A DNA stretch of 64,000 bases from the NCBI RefSeq assembly GCF_905171765.1, contig NC_053392.1, forward strand, positions 406,390,565-406,454,564, in the 5' to 3' direction. Within the stretch, counting starts at the first letter, position 1. Each line of letters opens with the position of its first letter. Below the pieces are notes generated by a model, which made no database searches, was not told the DNA's origin, and worked only from the letters and a program-made list of their open reading frames with translations. This document shows positions 61,258-64,000 of the stretch, piece by piece. Source of the DNA: Bufo bufo (taxonomy: Eukaryota; Chordata; Amphibia; Anura; Bufonidae). Position numbers and translations under genes: made by a program.

Positions 61258-61557
61258 CCCCAGGCTGTGTGGAGGATGTCAGCCGGGGGGTATACGTTTC
61301 CTCCATACGTACATCGCAATTTGTGTTACCAGCGGTTATTGTTTTTGGTGATAAGACGGAGACTATTTCTTTCTTTCTAGACAGTGGAGCAGGGGTAAAT
61401 TTGATAGATGCCCATTTTGCCCGCACTATGGGTTTGTCTCTCTGTACGCTAGAGACCCATCCCCATATTCGCTATTGATTCTGCTCCTCTGTCTCAGAGA
61501 AACCTCACCCACATTGTTCATAATTTACACCTTCGGGTAGGGGACCACCATAACGAG
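61258..61557 (+). pseudogene. Gypsy-C protease region, frameshifted
   Basis: In a new frame: [20 protein letters not shown] (aspartic protease active site DSGA) ending at a stop after HPHIRY (61478). The rest ([15 protein letters not shown]) is readable only after another shift. Confidence 0.8.
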
Positions 61558-63015
61558 ATGCTTTCATGTTATGTTCTGGAGGGGCTTCCCACTCCGGTAG
61601 TGCTGGGTCTTCCCTGGTTGGTAGCGCACAATCCAGTGGTGGATTGGCAGGCCAGGGAGATATTGGAGTGGAGTGAACAGTGCAGAGAAAATTGCTTAAA
61701 TAGCAATTGCTTAGTCGCCTCCATAACTACCCTACCTACATTTATTTTGGATTTTGAGGACGTTTTTTCTGAAAAGGGTTGTCAGAAGTTACCACCTCAT
61801 CGTCCTTATGATTGCCCGGTTAACATTATTCCCGGTGCAAAATTACCCAAGACCAGGTTATATAATCTTTCAGGTCCAGAGAGACAAGCCATGAAAGATT
61901 ATATCTCCGAGAGCTTGGCTAAGGGACACATCAGACCCTCTTCTTCACCCGTGGCTGCAGGGTTTTTCTTCGTTAAAAAGAAAGATGGGGGCCTGCGTCC
62001 TTGCCTAGATTTTCGCGAATTAAATCGGATAACCATCCGAGACCCATACCCTCTTCCTCTCATTCCTGACCTGTTTAACCAGATTGCGGGTGCTAGGTGG
62101 TTCTCCAAACTTGATCTTAGGGGGCCTACAATCTGATTCGTATTAAGGAGGGGGATGAGTGGAAGACAGCTTTTAACACCCCTGAGGGGCATTATGAAAA
62201 TCTAGTTATGCCTTTCGGTCTGACCAATGCTCCTGCCGTCTTTCAACATTTCGCTAATGACATTTTTAGTCATCTAATCGGCAGGTTTGTGGTAATATAC
62301 CTAGATGATATTTTAATTTATTCGTCTGATCTGAGAACACATGAGGTGCATGTCAGACAAGTACTGCAGGTCCTACGGACGAATAAATTATATGCTAAAA
62401 TTGAAAAATGTGTCTTCGCCGTTCAGGAGATACAATTCCTAGGTTATTTTTTATCTGCTTCAGGTTTCCGTATGGATCCTAGGAAGGTCCAGGCAATTTC
62501 GGATTGGGATCTTCCTGAGAACCTCAAAGCACTACAACGGTTCTTGGGCTTCGCGAATTTCTATAGGAAATTCATTAAAAATTATTCACTTATTGTAAAA
62601 CCCCTTACTAACATGACTAGGAAGGGGACTGATTTTTCTAAATGGTCTGACGCCGCTAAAGTTGCTTTTTCCTCTCTAAAAGAGAGGTTTACCTCAGCAC
62701 CTGTACTAGTCCCACCTGATGTCTCTCAGCCTTTTATTGTTGAAGTCGATGCGTCAGAGGTGGGAGTGGGGGCGGTGCTGTCTCAGGGTCCGTCTCCTGG
62801 CAAATGGCGTCCTTGTGCTTTCTTTTCTAAAAAACTATCTGCAGCAGAAAAGAACTACGATATTGGCAATAGGGAACTATTAGCTATTAAACTTGCGTTT
62901 GAGGAGTGGCGTCACTTTTTAGAGGGGGCAGTCCACCCCGTCACTGTGATTAAGGACCACAAAAATCTTCTGCACCTCGAATCAGCTAAGCGTCTCACCC
63001 CTAGACAGAATTATT
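61558..63015 (+). pseudogene. Gypsy-C reverse transcriptase and RNase H, frameshifted
   Basis: [22 protein letters not shown] with [20 protein letters not shown] and FSKLDLRG. A 1-nt deletion at about 62127 shifts the frame, then [16 protein letters not shown] and [14 protein letters not shown] (YLDD intact), followed by RNase H with [29 protein letters not shown] and IKDHKNL. The frame ends at 63017 after RLTPRQ, where about 80 residues found in the intact Gypsy are deleted. Confidence 0.9.
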
Positions 63016-64000
63016 AAAGGAACATCATAATTCGGCACTTGCTGGGCACCCGGGTAGTAAAGCAACCTTGGAGCTATTGTCTCATCATTTTTGGTGGCCA
63101 AGGTTGCGTCAGGATGTAATGGATTTTGTGTCTTCTTGTTCTACCTGTGCGCGCGCAAAAGTTTCACATACACGTCCTGCAGGGTCTCTATTACCACTCA
63201 TCATTCCCAATAGACCATGGACACATCTGTCAATGGATTTTATCACTGACTTACCTTTGTCTGCGGGTAAAACAGTTATTTTGGTAGTAGTGGACAGGTT
63301 TAGCAAAATGGTACACTTCATTGCGTTACCCGCACTACCTAATGCTAAGACTCTTGCTCAGGTATTCGTCAGTAAAATTGTGAAGCTTCACGGGGTCCCC
63401 TCAGATGTTGTTTCGGATCGGGGTACTCAGTTTATTTCTAAATTTTGGAAAGCATTTTGTTCCCGTTCGGGGGGAACACTTGTCCTTTTCCTCAGCTTTC
63501 CATCCTCAGTCGAATGGACAGACTGAGTGTACCAACCAAAACCTGGAGACATATCTAAGATGTTTTGTGTCTGAAAACCAAGAGTTGTGGTCATCATATT
63601 TACCGTTAGCTAAGTTTGCCATAAATAATCGTCGTCAGGAATCCACTGGCAAGTCACCATTTCTTGGTGCATATGGTTTTCATCCCCAATTCTGTACTTT
63701 CAAAGAGGGGGGGTCTTCTGGGGTTCCCGAAGAGGAACGGTTTTCGTCATCTCTTTCATCGGTATGGCAGAAGGTGCAAGCTAACTTGAAAAATATGGGA
63801 GGTAAATACAAATGCATGGCTGATGAGACGGTCGCCAGGTCCGGACCTAGGAGTGAATGACTATGTGTGGTTGTCTACTAGGAATATTAAATTGAAGGTT
63901 CCCTCTTGGAAACTGGGTCCTAGGTTTAATGGTCCTTACAAAATTGTAGCCATCATTAACCCCTTGGCTTTTCGCCTGGAGTTACCTTAGACTTTTAAAA
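63016..64000 (+). pseudogene. Gypsy-C integrase, frameshifted, cut by the window end
   Basis: [18 protein letters not shown] with the HHCC finger (HHNS, HPG, CSTCARAK), the core SMDFITDLPLSAGKT (first Asp) and VVSDRGTQFISKFW (second Asp). A frameshift occurs near 63470. The next frame gives HPQSNGQTECTNQNLETYLR, where the Glu of DDE is retained in QTE, then a GYVWLSTRN-like block near 63860 leading to the C-terminal domain. Sequence ends inside this domain. Confidence 0.88.

Noticed and set aside
1..64000. tRNA genes, tRNA-derived SINEs or functional rRNA genes
   Set aside because: I looked for A/B-box pairs and cloverleaf-like inverted repeats and found none I could support. The only rRNA-like DNA is the diverged antisense 18S fragment in hAT-B.

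Overview
The window looks like gene-poor intergenic or intronic DNA from a large vertebrate genome, most likely an anuran amphibian. The evidence is the mix of repeat families: Ty3/Gypsy chromodomain elements, CR1/L2 and L1 LINEs, Penelope-like fragments with hammerhead-type motifs, several hAT, Tc1/mariner and TTAA-flanked (Kolobok/T2-like) DNA transposons, and many fold-back MITEs. I see no host exon, tRNA gene, CRISPR array or bacterial-type operon. Family names rest on motif recognition, not on a database search.

Layout. 1-5050: the 5' half of a minus-strand hAT copy (hAT-A), then featureless AT-rich DNA. 5057-5713: a solo LTR. 5973-12381: a palindrome-rich DNA transposon into which a complete, very young Gypsy element (6891-12018) has inserted. 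12450-27590: one old L1 (minus strand) split by a mariner-like fold-back (14320-15246), a whole hAT element (hAT-B, 15546-24037) and a 750-bp palindrome (25036-25785). hAT-B itself hosts a CR1 LINE with an intact 940-aa ORF and an apparently intact Tc1 transposon, and contains antisense 18S rRNA-derived DNA. 28008-35055: a second solo LTR and a run of MITEs. 35345-41200: a plus-strand hAT (hAT-C, same family as hAT-A) split by a Penelope-like insertion. 41891-44465: a decayed, truncated Gypsy. 44466-48140: small remnants, including two hammerhead-type motifs. 48141-59750: a four-level nest (Tc1 interrupted by hAT-D, interrupted by CR1, interrupted by a Penelope-like fragment). 59759-64000: another decayed Gypsy running off the window.

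Element boundaries are often secured by exact target-site duplications read directly in the sequence: ATATG (Gypsy), GCCAT and CTATT (solo LTRs), GTTATAAC, ATCAGCAG and CTTTAGAG (hAT types), TTAA (Kolobok-like), TA (Tc1/mariner). The nesting gives relative ages. The youngest events are the Gypsy at 6891 (LTRs differ at one position) and probably the intact CR1 and Tc1 copies inside hAT-B.

The most unusual signals are: 18S rRNA-derived antisense DNA embedded in a hAT transposon; hammerhead ribozyme-like motifs in Penelope-like fragments; unusually long direct repeats (173-228 bp) flanking two Penelope-like insertions; and a nearly pristine Gypsy polyprotein whose only visible catalytic lesion is YLVD in place of YxDD in reverse transcriptase.
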